Source: an uncultured Eubacteriales bacterium (GTDB lineage: Bacteria > Bacillota > Clostridia > Oscillospirales > CAG-382). From it: 64,000 nucleotides of DNA. Each line of letters begins with the position of its first letter. The first letter of the stretch is position 1. Position numbers and translations under genes: made by a program. The stretch is taken from positions 62,001-126,000 of the forward strand of contig URVJ01000003.1 in assembly GCA_900551295.1 (NCBI GenBank), written 5' to 3'. Positions 36,401 to 44,491 of this stretch are shown here, piece by piece. The notes beneath the pieces were generated by a model that was given only the letters and a program-made list of their open reading frames with translations, ran no database searches and was not told the origin of the DNA.

Positions 36401-37579
36401 ATGAAACTCAACAAAAACTATTCGCGCCTTGCGCAGAGCTATCTGTTTTCAACCATTGCAAAAAAGGTAAACGAATATACGGCAGAAAATCCGTCCGCCG
36501 AAATTATACGTCTCGGAATAGGCGACGTCACGCTGCCGCTTGCCCCTGACGTTGTAAAAGCGCTTGAGGACGCAAGCCGCGAAATGGGCAAAAAGGAGAC
36601 TTTCCGCGGTTACGGTCCCGAACAAGGATACGATTTTCTCAAAGCAAGCATTGCGCAGTACTACGGGAAAAAAGGTGTGTCACTCGAAAACGACGAGATA
36701 TTTATCTCGGACGGTGCAAAGAGCGATCTCGGAAACATTCTCGATTTATTCGACACGGACAACACCGTTCTTGTACCCGATCCCGTATACCCCGTCTACG
36801 TTGACACAAACGTTATGGCAGGCAGAAAGATAGTCTATATCAACGCAAACGAAAGCAACGGATTTTTACCCTTGCCGGACAGCAATGTAAATGCGGACAT
36901 TATATACATCTGTTCTCCGAACAATCCGACGGGCGCCGTCTACACCAAAGAGCAGCTTTCCAAATGGGTGGACTATGCGCTTGAACACGGCGCGGTAATT
37001 CTCTTTGACTCGGCATACGAGGCGTTTGTCCGCGACAGCTCGCTCCCGACAAGCATCTATCAGATACCGGGTGCAAAAAAGTGCGCGGTAGAGTTCTGCT
37101 CCTTCTCAAAGACTGCGGGATTTACAGGCACGCGCTGCGGATATACGGTCGTTCCGAACGGTCTTGTTTTCGACGGCATGAGCCTTAACAAAATGTGGCT
37201 CAGACGCCAGACGACAAAGTTCAACGGCGTTCCGTACATTATTCAGAAAGGCGCCGCCGCAGTATTTACCGACGAAGGTCAGAAACAGGTACATGAAAAT
37301 CTTGACTACTACATTCAGAACGCGCGCGTAATCTCGGACGCCTTTGACAAAATGGGAATATGGTACACGGGCGGCAAGAACTCGCCGTACATCTGGCTCA
37401 AGTGCCCGAACGGCATGGGTTCGTGGGAATATTTCGACTTTCTGTTAAAGAACGCGGGCGTTGTAGGAACTCCCGGCGAAGGATTCGGCAAGAACGGCGA
37501 AGGATTTTTCAGGCTTACGGCGTTCAACACGCACGAAAACACGGTAAAAGCAGTGGAAAAAATCAAGTCGGTTATGTAA
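36401..37579 (+). CDS. dapL: LL-diaminopimelate aminotransferase
   Basis: 392 residues, class I/II PLP fold. It converts tetrahydrodipicolinate directly to LL-diaminopimelate, bypassing succinyl or acetyl intermediates. IRLGIGDVTLPL and RGYGPEQGYDFL are DapL signatures; SPNNPTGA is the PLP-site motif and the Schiff-base lysine is in SFSKTAGFTG. The product is the substrate of the DapF domain encoded just upstream, a strong functional link. AGGAGTG precedes the ATG. Confidence 0.94.
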   Translation: MKLNKNYSRLAQSYLFSTIAKKVNEYTAENPSAEIIRLGIGDVTLPLAPDVVKALEDASREMGKKETFRGYGPEQGYDFLKASIAQYYGKKGVSLENDEIFISDGAKSDLGNILDLFDTDNTVLVPDPVYPVYVDTNVMAGRKIVYINANESNGFLPLPDSNVNADIIYICSPNNPTGAVYTKEQLSKWVDYALEHGAVILFDSAYEAFVRDSSLPTSIYQIPGAKKCAVEFCSFSKTAGFTGTRCGYTVVPNGLVFDGMSLNKMWLRRQTTKFNGVPYIIQKGAAAVFTDEGQKQVHENLDYYIQNARVISDAFDKMGIWYTGGKNSPYIWLKCPNGMGSWEYFDFLLKNAGVVGTPGEGFGKNGEGFFRLTAFNTHENTVKAVEKIKSVM

Positions 37580-37602
37580 AAAAACGCATGCGGATAATAT
37601 TA

Positions 37603-37632
37603 AAGCACCCTTTTACGGGTGCTTGTTTTTTT
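37603..37632 (+). terminator. Terminator after dapL
   Basis: AAGCACCC (37603-37610), six-base loop, GGGTGCTT (37617-37624), then a G and seven T. Confidence 0.9.
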
Positions 37633-37640
37633 ATAACATT

Positions 37641-38660
37641 TCATTCAATAAGCAGACAATCGGAAAGAATAACATTGTCGCCGTCAAAGATTAACATATA
37701 TGTTCCGCTTTTTCCGGTACACTTGCCTATTACCTTTATACTGTCGCCCTTTCGCAATGCTGAAACAACTTCCGTCTGAGATGTGCTGAAATTCAATTGC
37801 ACAGCCGCAAAATATTTGCCGCTTTGCAGCAGAACACATGGTTGTGAACTGTCAAGTTTGTCAATTTCACTGACAGTTCCGGTTACTATAACGACTTTGT
37901 CAGTATACTCCTCATCTGCATTTACAATATTTTCCTCATATTCTGCCATAATTTCTGTTGCAGTAAAATTGGGAAACTGAGCATATTGCTCATTAATATA
38001 AGTGCTCATATTTTTAGCGGTTTCGGTATCGGGATAATTTTCTTCGATACCTTTGCATATTTCCAAAGCGTCTCTGTATCTGCCGTCAGAAAATTTTTCT
38101 GTTGCCTTTTCAAGTTCCGAAACAGCCTTTTCCTCATCGGTCAGTTCTTCTCTGGCAGACGAAACGCTTTCCTTTACATTTCCGGTTTTGTCTGCAGTAT
38201 CAATTACTTTTTCTTTGTCCGAATCACTTGAAAGCAATATGAAAAATATGAATAAGAAAAACAATGAAACAACAACCAACGGGACGATTACCGCCGGACC
38301 GAGACCGTTTTTTGGCACCTGAGTTTTCAAAGAATTATAGGAGTATGTCCCGTTATTCTGCGAAAAATTATTTGAGATCTGAGAAAAATTACCCATTTCC
38401 AGCTCGATTTTCCCAGACCATGTATTTAACTTGGCATTAATCAAAGTTATGTATTGATTTTCCGGAATATCCACCATTACTGTTTTCTCTACATTGCCGC
38501 AAAATTTAAATGACAGCGTATGATTTCCGGGCTGCGTATAAATATTCAGTTCCGAACGGCTTCCGAGTTTTCCGACTTGAAATCCGTCAAGTTCAACCGT
38601 GTAGATCCGCAAAGGTCCGATTGATGACTGCCTTAAAATTTTAATTAGGTACTGTTCCAT
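37641..38660 (-). CDS. Membrane-anchored protein with tRNA_anti-like OB-fold domain
   Basis: 339 residues. The start at 38660 follows GGAGGA by eight bases. Parts: an N-terminal beta-rich domain (about 1-90), a linker, one membrane helix (about 127-147, VIVPLVVVSLFFLFIFFILL), a charged helical stretch with tetratricopeptide-like character (about 175-225) and a C-terminal domain (about 235-339) with VVIVTGTVSEID...SIKVIGKCTG, the pattern of the tRNA_anti-like OB-fold family. Function unknown. Codon use is visibly more A/T-rich than neighbours, hinting at transfer. It is convergent with dapL. Confidence 0.65.
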   Translation of the reverse strand: MEQYLIKILRQSSIGPLRIYTVELDGFQVGKLGSRSELNIYTQPGNHTLSFKFCGNVEKTVMVDIPENQYITLINAKLNTWSGKIELEMGNFSQISNNFSQNNGTYSYNSLKTQVPKNGLGPAVIVPLVVVSLFFLFIFFILLSSDSDKEKVIDTADKTGNVKESVSSAREELTDEEKAVSELEKATEKFSDGRYRDALEICKGIEENYPDTETAKNMSTYINEQYAQFPNFTATEIMAEYEENIVNADEEYTDKVVIVTGTVSEIDKLDSSQPCVLLQSGKYFAAVQLNFSTSQTEVVSALRKGDSIKVIGKCTGKSGTYMLIFDGDNVILSDCLLIE

Positions 38661-38744
38661 AAAAATTCCTCCGTTTTTTATATACTTTTGCGCACTCAAA
38701 CTCAGCTTTGCAAAATAACAACGGAACAACTATTATTCTGAAAA

Positions 38745-38968
38745 ACAAAAAAGTGCGCTCAACAGAAGAACGCACCGAAAAATGCAAACTCCTATTGTTG
38801 CCACACAATTTTCAACAAAGTCGGGAACTCTCCACGCTTGCCATGCGGAACTTGCATTTTTACCAAATTCATACACGGCAAGTGCGCAAAAAAGTATAAG
38901 GGTAAAACGAAATTTCCCTATATAAAAATATAGGGCGCCCGGGATTCTGTTGATTAAATTGTGTGGCA
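38745..38968 (-). ncRNA. Candidate structured RNA, about 224 nt (6S-like layout?)
   Basis: A strong promoter (38974-39002) starts transcription at about 38967. The first transcribed bases (38948-38968) pair with 38799-38817 in a long terminal stem: GCCACACAATTT matches AAATTGTGTGGC and TCAACA matches TGTTGA. Inside are CCCTATA/TATAGGG and TTTTACC/GGTAAAA helices. A terminator (38753-38760 with 38768-38775, then a T run) ends it. No ORF with a ribosome site lies in it. A rod-like RNA closed by its own ends recalls 6S RNA, but no family consensus is recognised. Confidence 0.55.
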
Positions 38969-38973
38969 TTTGT

Positions 38974-39002
38974 ATTATAACACGTCGGCCTAAAAAAATC
39001 AA
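38974..39002 (-). promoter_or_regulatory. Promoter of the candidate RNA
   Basis: Minus strand TTGATT (38997-39002), 17-bp spacer ending TGT, TATAAT (38974-38979). Confidence 0.8.
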
Positions 39003-39040
39003 CATTTTTGTTCGTGCTATTCTGAATAAACGCACACAAT

Positions 39041-39073
39041 AAAATTAAAAACCCGCTCATTTTCAGAACAGGC
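39041..39073 (-). terminator. Terminator of the 65-residue gene
   Basis: On the minus strand GCCTGTTC (complement of 39066-39073) pairs with GAGCGGGT (39051-39058) using G-U pairs, followed by TTTTTAATTTT. The stem overlaps the gene's stop. Confidence 0.6.
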
Positions 39074-39260
39074 TCTCGCTTATCTTTACAGCCGAATCAT
39101 AATCATTTATCGCTTCAATCGCAAGGCTGAGCTGTTCAAGCGAATGTATATATTCGGAATAACTTGAAAGTTTGAGCTGCATTTCGACACTCTGCGAAAA
39201 ATAAAGCTTTCTCGACGACGAGCTTTGCCGCAAAAGCTCTCTCAAATTACCGTAAAGCAA
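39063..39260 (-). CDS. Small hypothetical protein
   Basis: 65 residues, TTG start at 39260 with GGAGGTG about 11 bases upstream, and a terminator overlapping its end. The sequence (LRELLRQSSSSRKLYF ... LEQLSLAIEAINDYDSAVK) looks helical and soluble, with no signal peptide or known motif. No family recognised. Ribosome site and terminator are the main evidence. Confidence 0.5.
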   Translation of the reverse strand: MLYGNLRELLRQSSSSRKLYFSQSVEMQLKLSSYSEYIHSLEQLSLAIEAINDYDSAVKISESLF

Positions 39261-39386
39261 TGTTTTTTACACCTCCGCGCGTCTATCTTTACGTATTATC
39301 GGCATAATTTTGGGGTATTATTCGCAAATGTTCCCACGAAATTCGGGAATACTGTAAGTAAAAACAGTTTTACGGAGAATTTTTAC

Positions 39387-40853
39387 ATGAGCTATTCTCA
39401 AAATCAAAAGCGTTCCGAAAATGCGCTGTTTGAAAGCACTCCGATAATTCGCGCCGTATTCTCGCTTGCGCTTCCTGCCGTAATTTCGGCTCTCGCGGTG
39501 ACGCTTTACGGTTTTGCCGACGCATATTTTCTCGGACGCGGCAAAAATCCGGATATGCTTGCGGCAGTCTCTGTCTGCGTTCCTTTAAGCGCAGCCGCAA
39601 CGGGCATTTCGGCTCTTTTCGGCACGGGAGGCGCCGGCGTAATTGCGGCAAGTCTCGGAAAAAACAATATCCGGCGTGCAAGATCGGCATTTATTTTCTG
39701 CACAGCCGGAACAGCTTTTCTCAGCGCAGCATTTTCGGCGGGCGTATTTCTATTTTCGGACAAAATTCTGCCGCTTATAGGCGCAAAAAAAGAAACGGCG
39801 GAATATGCGTCGTCCTACCTTCTCCGCACGGTGGTTCTGGGCGCGGTTCCCGTTTCGCTTACCGGCTGTCTTTCTCAGCTTATACGTGCTCTCGGAAAGC
39901 CGGGTATATCGTCATTCGGAACAATGCTTCCGGCACTCTTAAACACGGCGCTCGATGCGGTATTTGTCTTGTTCATATACGGCAAGGGACGCGAGATATA
40001 TGCCGTCGGCGACGCATTTTTGATAAGCGCCGCTGCAAGCTGTGCGTTTTTTATTATTTATATGCTGTTTTCAAAAAACGCATTAAAAAACAAATCCGTC
40101 AAAAAGGACGGCACAAAGAATGAGGGCAGACATATACAAAAAGGCGCATTTTCCGAGACGTTCCGCATAGGCTTTCCGTCGGCTGCGGCAATTATACTTG
40201 CGACGTTTTCAATCGTAATATCGAATTTTTTCATATCAAGCTGCGGTTCTGCGGCTGTCGCGGGACTAGGCGCGGCAAAACGTCTTTCATCACTTGCCTT
40301 TAACGTAAACACGGCATTTTCCCAAAGTATTCTGCCGCTTATATCATACTGCTTTGCATCAAAGAACCGTGAGCGCATGAAAAAAGCCGCAGCGTTGAAT
40401 TTTTCTGCGGCTCTTGTATTATCTCTTTTATATATGGCGGTATCTTTGATCTATGCGAAAAACATTGTCGGATTATTTATCGGGAACGACAAAACAGCGG
40501 AATTCGGTGCGAAGTTTCTGAAGCTGCTCAGTCCGGCGTTTCCGATGTGCGCGGCAAGTTTCTGCATATGCTCTTTTCTGCAAGGCTGCGGCAAACCGAA
40601 ACCCTCTCTTGCCGTCACGGCTTTAAGAAAAGGCACGCTCGACGTCATTCTTATGTATCTTGCATTTGTTTTCGGGAACATTTATCTTGTCGCTCTTGCA
40701 ACGACCGTTACCGAAGCAGTTTCGGCAACAGCAGCGTGCATTATCTTAATACGGTTTCTCAAAGGTTTTCAAAATCAAAGGTACAGCTCACGGGATAGTG
40801 GTCGGAAAGATAAATTCCGTGCATCTCATCAGTCCAAAGATCAAGGGAAGTAA
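39387..40853 (+). CDS. MATE family efflux transporter
   Basis: 488 residues, about 12 membrane helices in two homologous halves. MATE pumps export drugs or metabolites with Na+ or H+ exchange. The N-terminal FSLALPAVISALAVTLYGFADAYF matches the family. The start at 39387 follows GGAG; an earlier in-frame codon lies beyond the likely leader. Odd: the last 30 or so residues, after the last helix, are encoded antisense to the end of the EEP gene, a 95-bp convergent overlap, so the natural stop seems lost or displaced. Confidence 0.9.
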   Translation: MSYSQNQKRSENALFESTPIIRAVFSLALPAVISALAVTLYGFADAYFLGRGKNPDMLAAVSVCVPLSAAATGISALFGTGGAGVIAASLGKNNIRRARSAFIFCTAGTAFLSAAFSAGVFLFSDKILPLIGAKKETAEYASSYLLRTVVLGAVPVSLTGCLSQLIRALGKPGISSFGTMLPALLNTALDAVFVLFIYGKGREIYAVGDAFLISAAASCAFFIIYMLFSKNALKNKSVKKDGTKNEGRHIQKGAFSETFRIGFPSAAAIILATFSIVISNFFISSCGSAAVAGLGAAKRLSSLAFNVNTAFSQSILPLISYCFASKNRERMKKAAALNFSAALVLSLLYMAVSLIYAKNIVGLFIGNDKTAEFGAKFLKLLSPAFPMCAASFCICSFLQGCGKPKPSLAVTALRKGTLDVILMYLAFVFGNIYLVALATTVTEAVSATAACIILIRFLKGFQNQRYSSRDSGRKDKFRASHQSKDQGK

Positions 40854-41553
40854 GGTGCTTTGCGACGTTCTTCTGCGTGAAGATATAGTCGATCTTATGA
40901 TTTTTTTCAAGTCTGCCGAAAGAATGGAATGTTTCTCCGGAGTTCTTTGATACCTCCGCAAGTTCGGGGTTTTTATGATTATTGCAAAGAGCTATCGTCT
41001 CTTCGTCGGGAAAAGCGTTGAAGTCTCCGAGAATAAACATCGGCGCGTCCTTATCCGTGATGCTGCCGTCGGAGTCTATTCTGTCAAGAATTACCTGCAT
41101 ACCCTCTGTTCTTACGTGTTCGTTGTCATAATCGAGATGAACGCCGTAGATATTTATGAGTTTTTTATATTCCTTATGCAAAAGAACTGCATGAGGGCAG
41201 GTTCTCGGACAAGGACTCTGATCGTCAAATCTTGACGCGGGAACATTCGGCGTCGGCGAAAGCCAGAAATGCTCAAGGCTTACAAGGTCGAATTTTTCGG
41301 TCTTATACGCAATGCTTACTCCCTCGCCGCCAAGGTCTTTATCTCTGCCGTGTCCGAGCAGTGTATAGCCCGATAGATGCTTATTCAGAAATCTGCGAAT
41401 CTTCTCGGTTACCTCCTGGAAGCATATTACGTCCGGATCTTCCATTGAAATCTTATCGAGTATCATTCCGGCACGGTGTACAAAGCAGTTTATTCCGTCG
41501 CTTCTGTCATACTCGCATCTTATGTTAAAAGAAACTATTTTAAACTCTTTCAT
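40759..41553 (-). CDS. Endonuclease/exonuclease/phosphatase (EEP) family protein
   Basis: 264 residues. The fold marks are in order: FNIRCEYD, CFQEVTE (metal Glu), YGVHLDYDNEHVR, FILGDFNAFPDE (catalytic Asp, Asn) and LSDHYPV (catalytic Asp-His). Members cleave phosphodiesters or phosphomonoesters in nucleic acids, lipids or inositol phosphates; substrate unknown. No signal peptide, so probably cytosolic. It is the third gene of an operon after a WG-repeat lipoprotein and a PstS-like protein (31 bp gap). AAGGAGAG precedes the ATG. Confidence 0.9.
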   Translation of the reverse strand: MKEFKIVSFNIRCEYDRSDGINCFVHRAGMILDKISMEDPDVICFQEVTEKIRRFLNKHLSGYTLLGHGRDKDLGGEGVSIAYKTEKFDLVSLEHFWLSPTPNVPASRFDDQSPCPRTCPHAVLLHKEYKKLINIYGVHLDYDNEHVRTEGMQVILDRIDSDGSITDKDAPMFILGDFNAFPDEETIALCNNHKNPELAEVSKNSGETFHSFGRLEKNHKIDYIFTQKNVAKHLTSLDLWTDEMHGIYLSDHYPVSCTFDFENL

Positions 41554-41584
41554 TTTTTCACACTCTCCTTTTTGTTTTATAAAA

Positions 41585-42511
41585 TTAACCTCTTACGGGG
41601 TAATTTTCCTTTCTTACAAGCTCTTCGCCCTGTTCGGAGCATATCCAGTTATAGAGAATTCTCTCTGAGGAATCGGCTGCGGCGTCCTTTCTGATGACAA
41701 CGTAAAAATCGTTGATAAACGGATACGAGCCGTCGGATATGGTTTCGTTTGAGGGCTGCACGCCGTTGACGGCGAGAATTTTGCTCCTGTCGAGCTTATC
41801 CGACTCCATATTGGTAAGATAGTAGTACACGGTATAACCAAGAGCGCCCGATGAGCCGTCGTAATCGGCAACCGCCTCGAGAAGTCCTATCATAGAACCT
41901 ATTTTCAATTCTTTGGGTGCAGGCATAAGCTCATCGCCGAGGTTTATAAGCTTATCAAAGAGCGTCTGGCTTCCGCTGTCGGTATTTCTCTGGAATGCGG
42001 TTATAGCAACGTCCTCTCCGCCGACATCTTTCCAGTTTGTTATCTCACCCTTATATATGCCTTTTATCTGTTCTGCCGTAAGGCTTTCAACGGGGTTTTC
42101 ATTGCTGCATATAAACACAAGCGCGTCTGCTCCGATAGGCGTCATTTCAAGCTCTTTTCCGCTGTCGGATATATATTTTTTTGCCTCTTCGGACGGTTCG
42201 TACGCGAGAAGTATATCAAAATCTCCGTCGACTATCGCTTTGTAATTATCGGTGGTAGATCCGGTAAAGCTTATAAGTCCGTCAGCCTCGTCGCGGCTTA
42301 TTCCGAGCACGCTTGCCGTAACTGCCTCTCCGAGAGGAAGATTTGCAAGACTGCCGCCCATCTTCGGATAATTTTCTTTTGTGAACACAAAGCCGGTATC
42401 CCCATTTTTATTTTCGTCCGCCGTTTTTGTGTCCGAACAGCCCGAAATCAGGCATGACGAAATCATAAGAGCTGATAAAACCAATGCCGCATTCTTAAAA
42501 AATTTTTTCAT
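41585..42511 (-). CDS. PstS-like substrate-binding lipoprotein
   Basis: 308 residues. Lipobox LISGC gives a lipid-anchored protein. PstS-type marks include the phosphate-loop pattern STTDNY near residue 85, LTAEQIKGIYKGEITNW and RNTDSGSQTLF. It probably binds phosphate or a related oxyanion, but no pstC, pstA or pstB lies nearby, so it may sense rather than import. The start at 42511 has AAAGGA upstream. It lies between a WG-repeat lipoprotein and an EEP phosphatase in one operon. Confidence 0.85.
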   Translation of the reverse strand: MKKFFKNAALVLSALMISSCLISGCSDTKTADENKNGDTGFVFTKENYPKMGGSLANLPLGEAVTASVLGISRDEADGLISFTGSTTDNYKAIVDGDFDILLAYEPSEEAKKYISDSGKELEMTPIGADALVFICSNENPVESLTAEQIKGIYKGEITNWKDVGGEDVAITAFQRNTDSGSQTLFDKLINLGDELMPAPKELKIGSMIGLLEAVADYDGSSGALGYTVYYYLTNMESDKLDRSKILAVNGVQPSNETISDGSYPFINDFYVVIRKDAAADSSERILYNWICSEQGEELVRKENYPVRG

Positions 42512-42547
42512 GATAAATTTTCCTTTCATGTTATCGGTTTCTTGACT

Positions 42548-44221
42548 TTATACCGTCTTATCGACGGGCATACTCATAATAAGATTCATATCTTCGCCGT
42601 AAAGCGAGGTCTTTGTATCGGTAAGCACGCTGAAATAGGTCTTTCCGCAAGCATTATAACAATATATAAGGCGGCAGTTTTCAAAGACAAACTCTTTTTT
42701 TTCGGTATCGTAAAGAGAATCGCTGCCGTCGATATGCTCAAACTTTACGTATCTTTGGTTTTCATCGCAGAATTCCGCCCAGGCATAACCGTCGAAATCC
42801 GCAATGACGCTCTTGTTCTTAATATCGTAAACGGTAAACTTCTGTTTATACGAACCGTACAGAGAATATTCTTCGTTATTTCCGTCGGATTCCTCGTCAA
42901 GCGTCATCTGATAAAGCATTTTGTCGCCAGTGACGTCGGTATACACAGTATCTTCAAAGTTTTCGAGCTTTGCGTATGTATTTCCGTCATAGTCTATCAT
43001 ATACGCGGTATTATCCGTATCGACACAGAAAAGATAGCCCTTTACGTTTGAAACGGTATTTGGCGAAAGTCCGTTTTCGCGGCAGACAACATCGCTGTCG
43101 TCCGACATACGCTTGAACACCTGTTTTTCCGCCGTTACGTCATAGTAGCTGTAAACCGCGTTGTCAGAACTTCCGTAAATCGTTATATAGTTATCGTAAT
43201 CAACGGTCTTTATGAGTTTTCCCTTGCTGTCGAATATATATCGTTTGCCGTCGCTCTTTGTGCCCTGGAAATATTCAAAATCGCAGTACGAGCCGTCGCC
43301 GTTTGAAATATTCTCATACTCCGGCTGAACTATAAAGTTTCCGTCAGAATCTATAATTCCGCTCTTTCCGTCGGCAACCGAAACCGCCGCAGTCATATTT
43401 CCGTTAAACGGCGCGGCATCGGAATAAGGTCCCAAAAGCTCATTACCGTTTTTATCTATGTACATATACGACGGTCCGTCCGTACCGTAATTTGCGGCAA
43501 CGGCTATGCCGTTTACAAACTCTCCGACAAAATCATACTTCTTTACCGCCGCGGTTTCTTCGCCGTTTTTATTATAATACGTTATTGACGTCCGCGCGGA
43601 ATCCGAGGTGCTGCTGTAATGATACTCTGCAACGGAAAATTCTCCGTCGTCAAACACGCGGTCAAGCCAGCTTCCCTCTCCGTTGAAGTCGCGGAAAGAA
43701 TCTATCTGCCATCTGCCGTCATGCGGTATTATATAAGACTGCGTGCTTGTGCTTTCGTAGTAATCGTCGCCGATATCCGTGTCAGCCGTATCGTGCGACG
43801 CCGAATAATACGTGTCATTCCCGGCGCTCTGCACGGTTATATGGTCGTAAAGCGGCATCTTAACTATTTTGCCGTCGCTCGTGCAAAATCCGTATTTTGC
43901 ATACGAAAGTCCGCCGAACATCATTGCCGAATAATCGTTTCCGGTTTCGGTCTTATAATCGTACATCTTTCCGGCATAAGGCAGCAGGGTTCCGTAACTG
44001 TCCGACGGGACAAAATTAAGGTCATATGCTCCGTCAAGTATCACGTTTTTTTGAGTTTTATACTCCCCTATATCCGGAAGTCCGTCTTTAAAATAAAATT
44101 CGCTTCGGGAAACTTCTGTGTTTTCCGGGTCATGCGTATGATCCTTTATTTTTTCCGATACGCAGCCCGGACTCAAGAGCAGCGCCGCAAGCAAAAGTGC
44201 AAAAAGCTTATGCTTATTCAA
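42548..44221 (-). CDS. WG-repeat lipoprotein
   Basis: 557 residues. The start is TTG at 44221, seven bases after GGAGG. Lipobox LSPGC (Cys about residue 20). The body has repeats of the WG/KWG beta type, clearest at GKSGIIDSDGNFIVQPEYENI and FVNGIAVAANYGT, plus several shorter D/G-rich strands. Such proteins are surface scaffolds of unknown ligand. First gene of the WG-PstS-EEP operon with its own promoter (44266-44294). Confidence 0.75.
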   Translation of the reverse strand: MNKHKLFALLLAALLLSPGCVSEKIKDHTHDPENTEVSRSEFYFKDGLPDIGEYKTQKNVILDGAYDLNFVPSDSYGTLLPYAGKMYDYKTETGNDYSAMMFGGLSYAKYGFCTSDGKIVKMPLYDHITVQSAGNDTYYSASHDTADTDIGDDYYESTSTQSYIIPHDGRWQIDSFRDFNGEGSWLDRVFDDGEFSVAEYHYSSTSDSARTSITYYNKNGEETAAVKKYDFVGEFVNGIAVAANYGTDGPSYMYIDKNGNELLGPYSDAAPFNGNMTAAVSVADGKSGIIDSDGNFIVQPEYENISNGDGSYCDFEYFQGTKSDGKRYIFDSKGKLIKTVDYDNYITIYGSSDNAVYSYYDVTAEKQVFKRMSDDSDVVCRENGLSPNTVSNVKGYLFCVDTDNTAYMIDYDGNTYAKLENFEDTVYTDVTGDKMLYQMTLDEESDGNNEEYSLYGSYKQKFTVYDIKNKSVIADFDGYAWAEFCDENQRYVKFEHIDGSDSLYDTEKKEFVFENCRLIYCYNACGKTYFSVLTDTKTSLYGEDMNLIMSMPVDKTV

Positions 44222-44265
44222 TTTAATCCTCCCTCAAGCTGAAGAAATCATCATATTTATTATAT

Positions 44266-44294
44266 AATATACTACGCAAACGCCCTTTCGTCAA
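44266..44294 (-). promoter_or_regulatory. Promoter of the WG-PstS-EEP operon
   Basis: Minus strand TTGACG (44289-44294), 17-bp spacer, TATATT (44266-44271). Confidence 0.75.
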
Positions 44295-44401
44295 GAACAG
44301 AACGCTTAAATTAAACTAAATTAAGAACTTGTACAAAACGGGTTCATTTTTCGGACAAAACCGGCGGATTTTATTCAATATGAAAAAATCGTTAAAATTA
44401 C

Positions 44402-44430
44402 TTGACAAATCTTCTTCTCTGTGGTAAAAT
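44402..44430 (+). promoter_or_regulatory. Promoter of livJHMGF
   Basis: TTGACA (44402-44407), 17-bp spacer ending TGG, TAAAAT (44425-44430). Confidence 0.85.
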
Positions 44431-44491
44431 TTACTATCAACACAGATGCAGCAATGTATCGTTTGACAGACAATTTATGGAGGAAAAGAAC

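Noticed and set aside
38733..39035. Open frame of 100 codons across the candidate RNA gene
   Set aside because: It starts before the promoter, has no ribosome site and no protein-like composition; the paired ends and terminator favour RNA.
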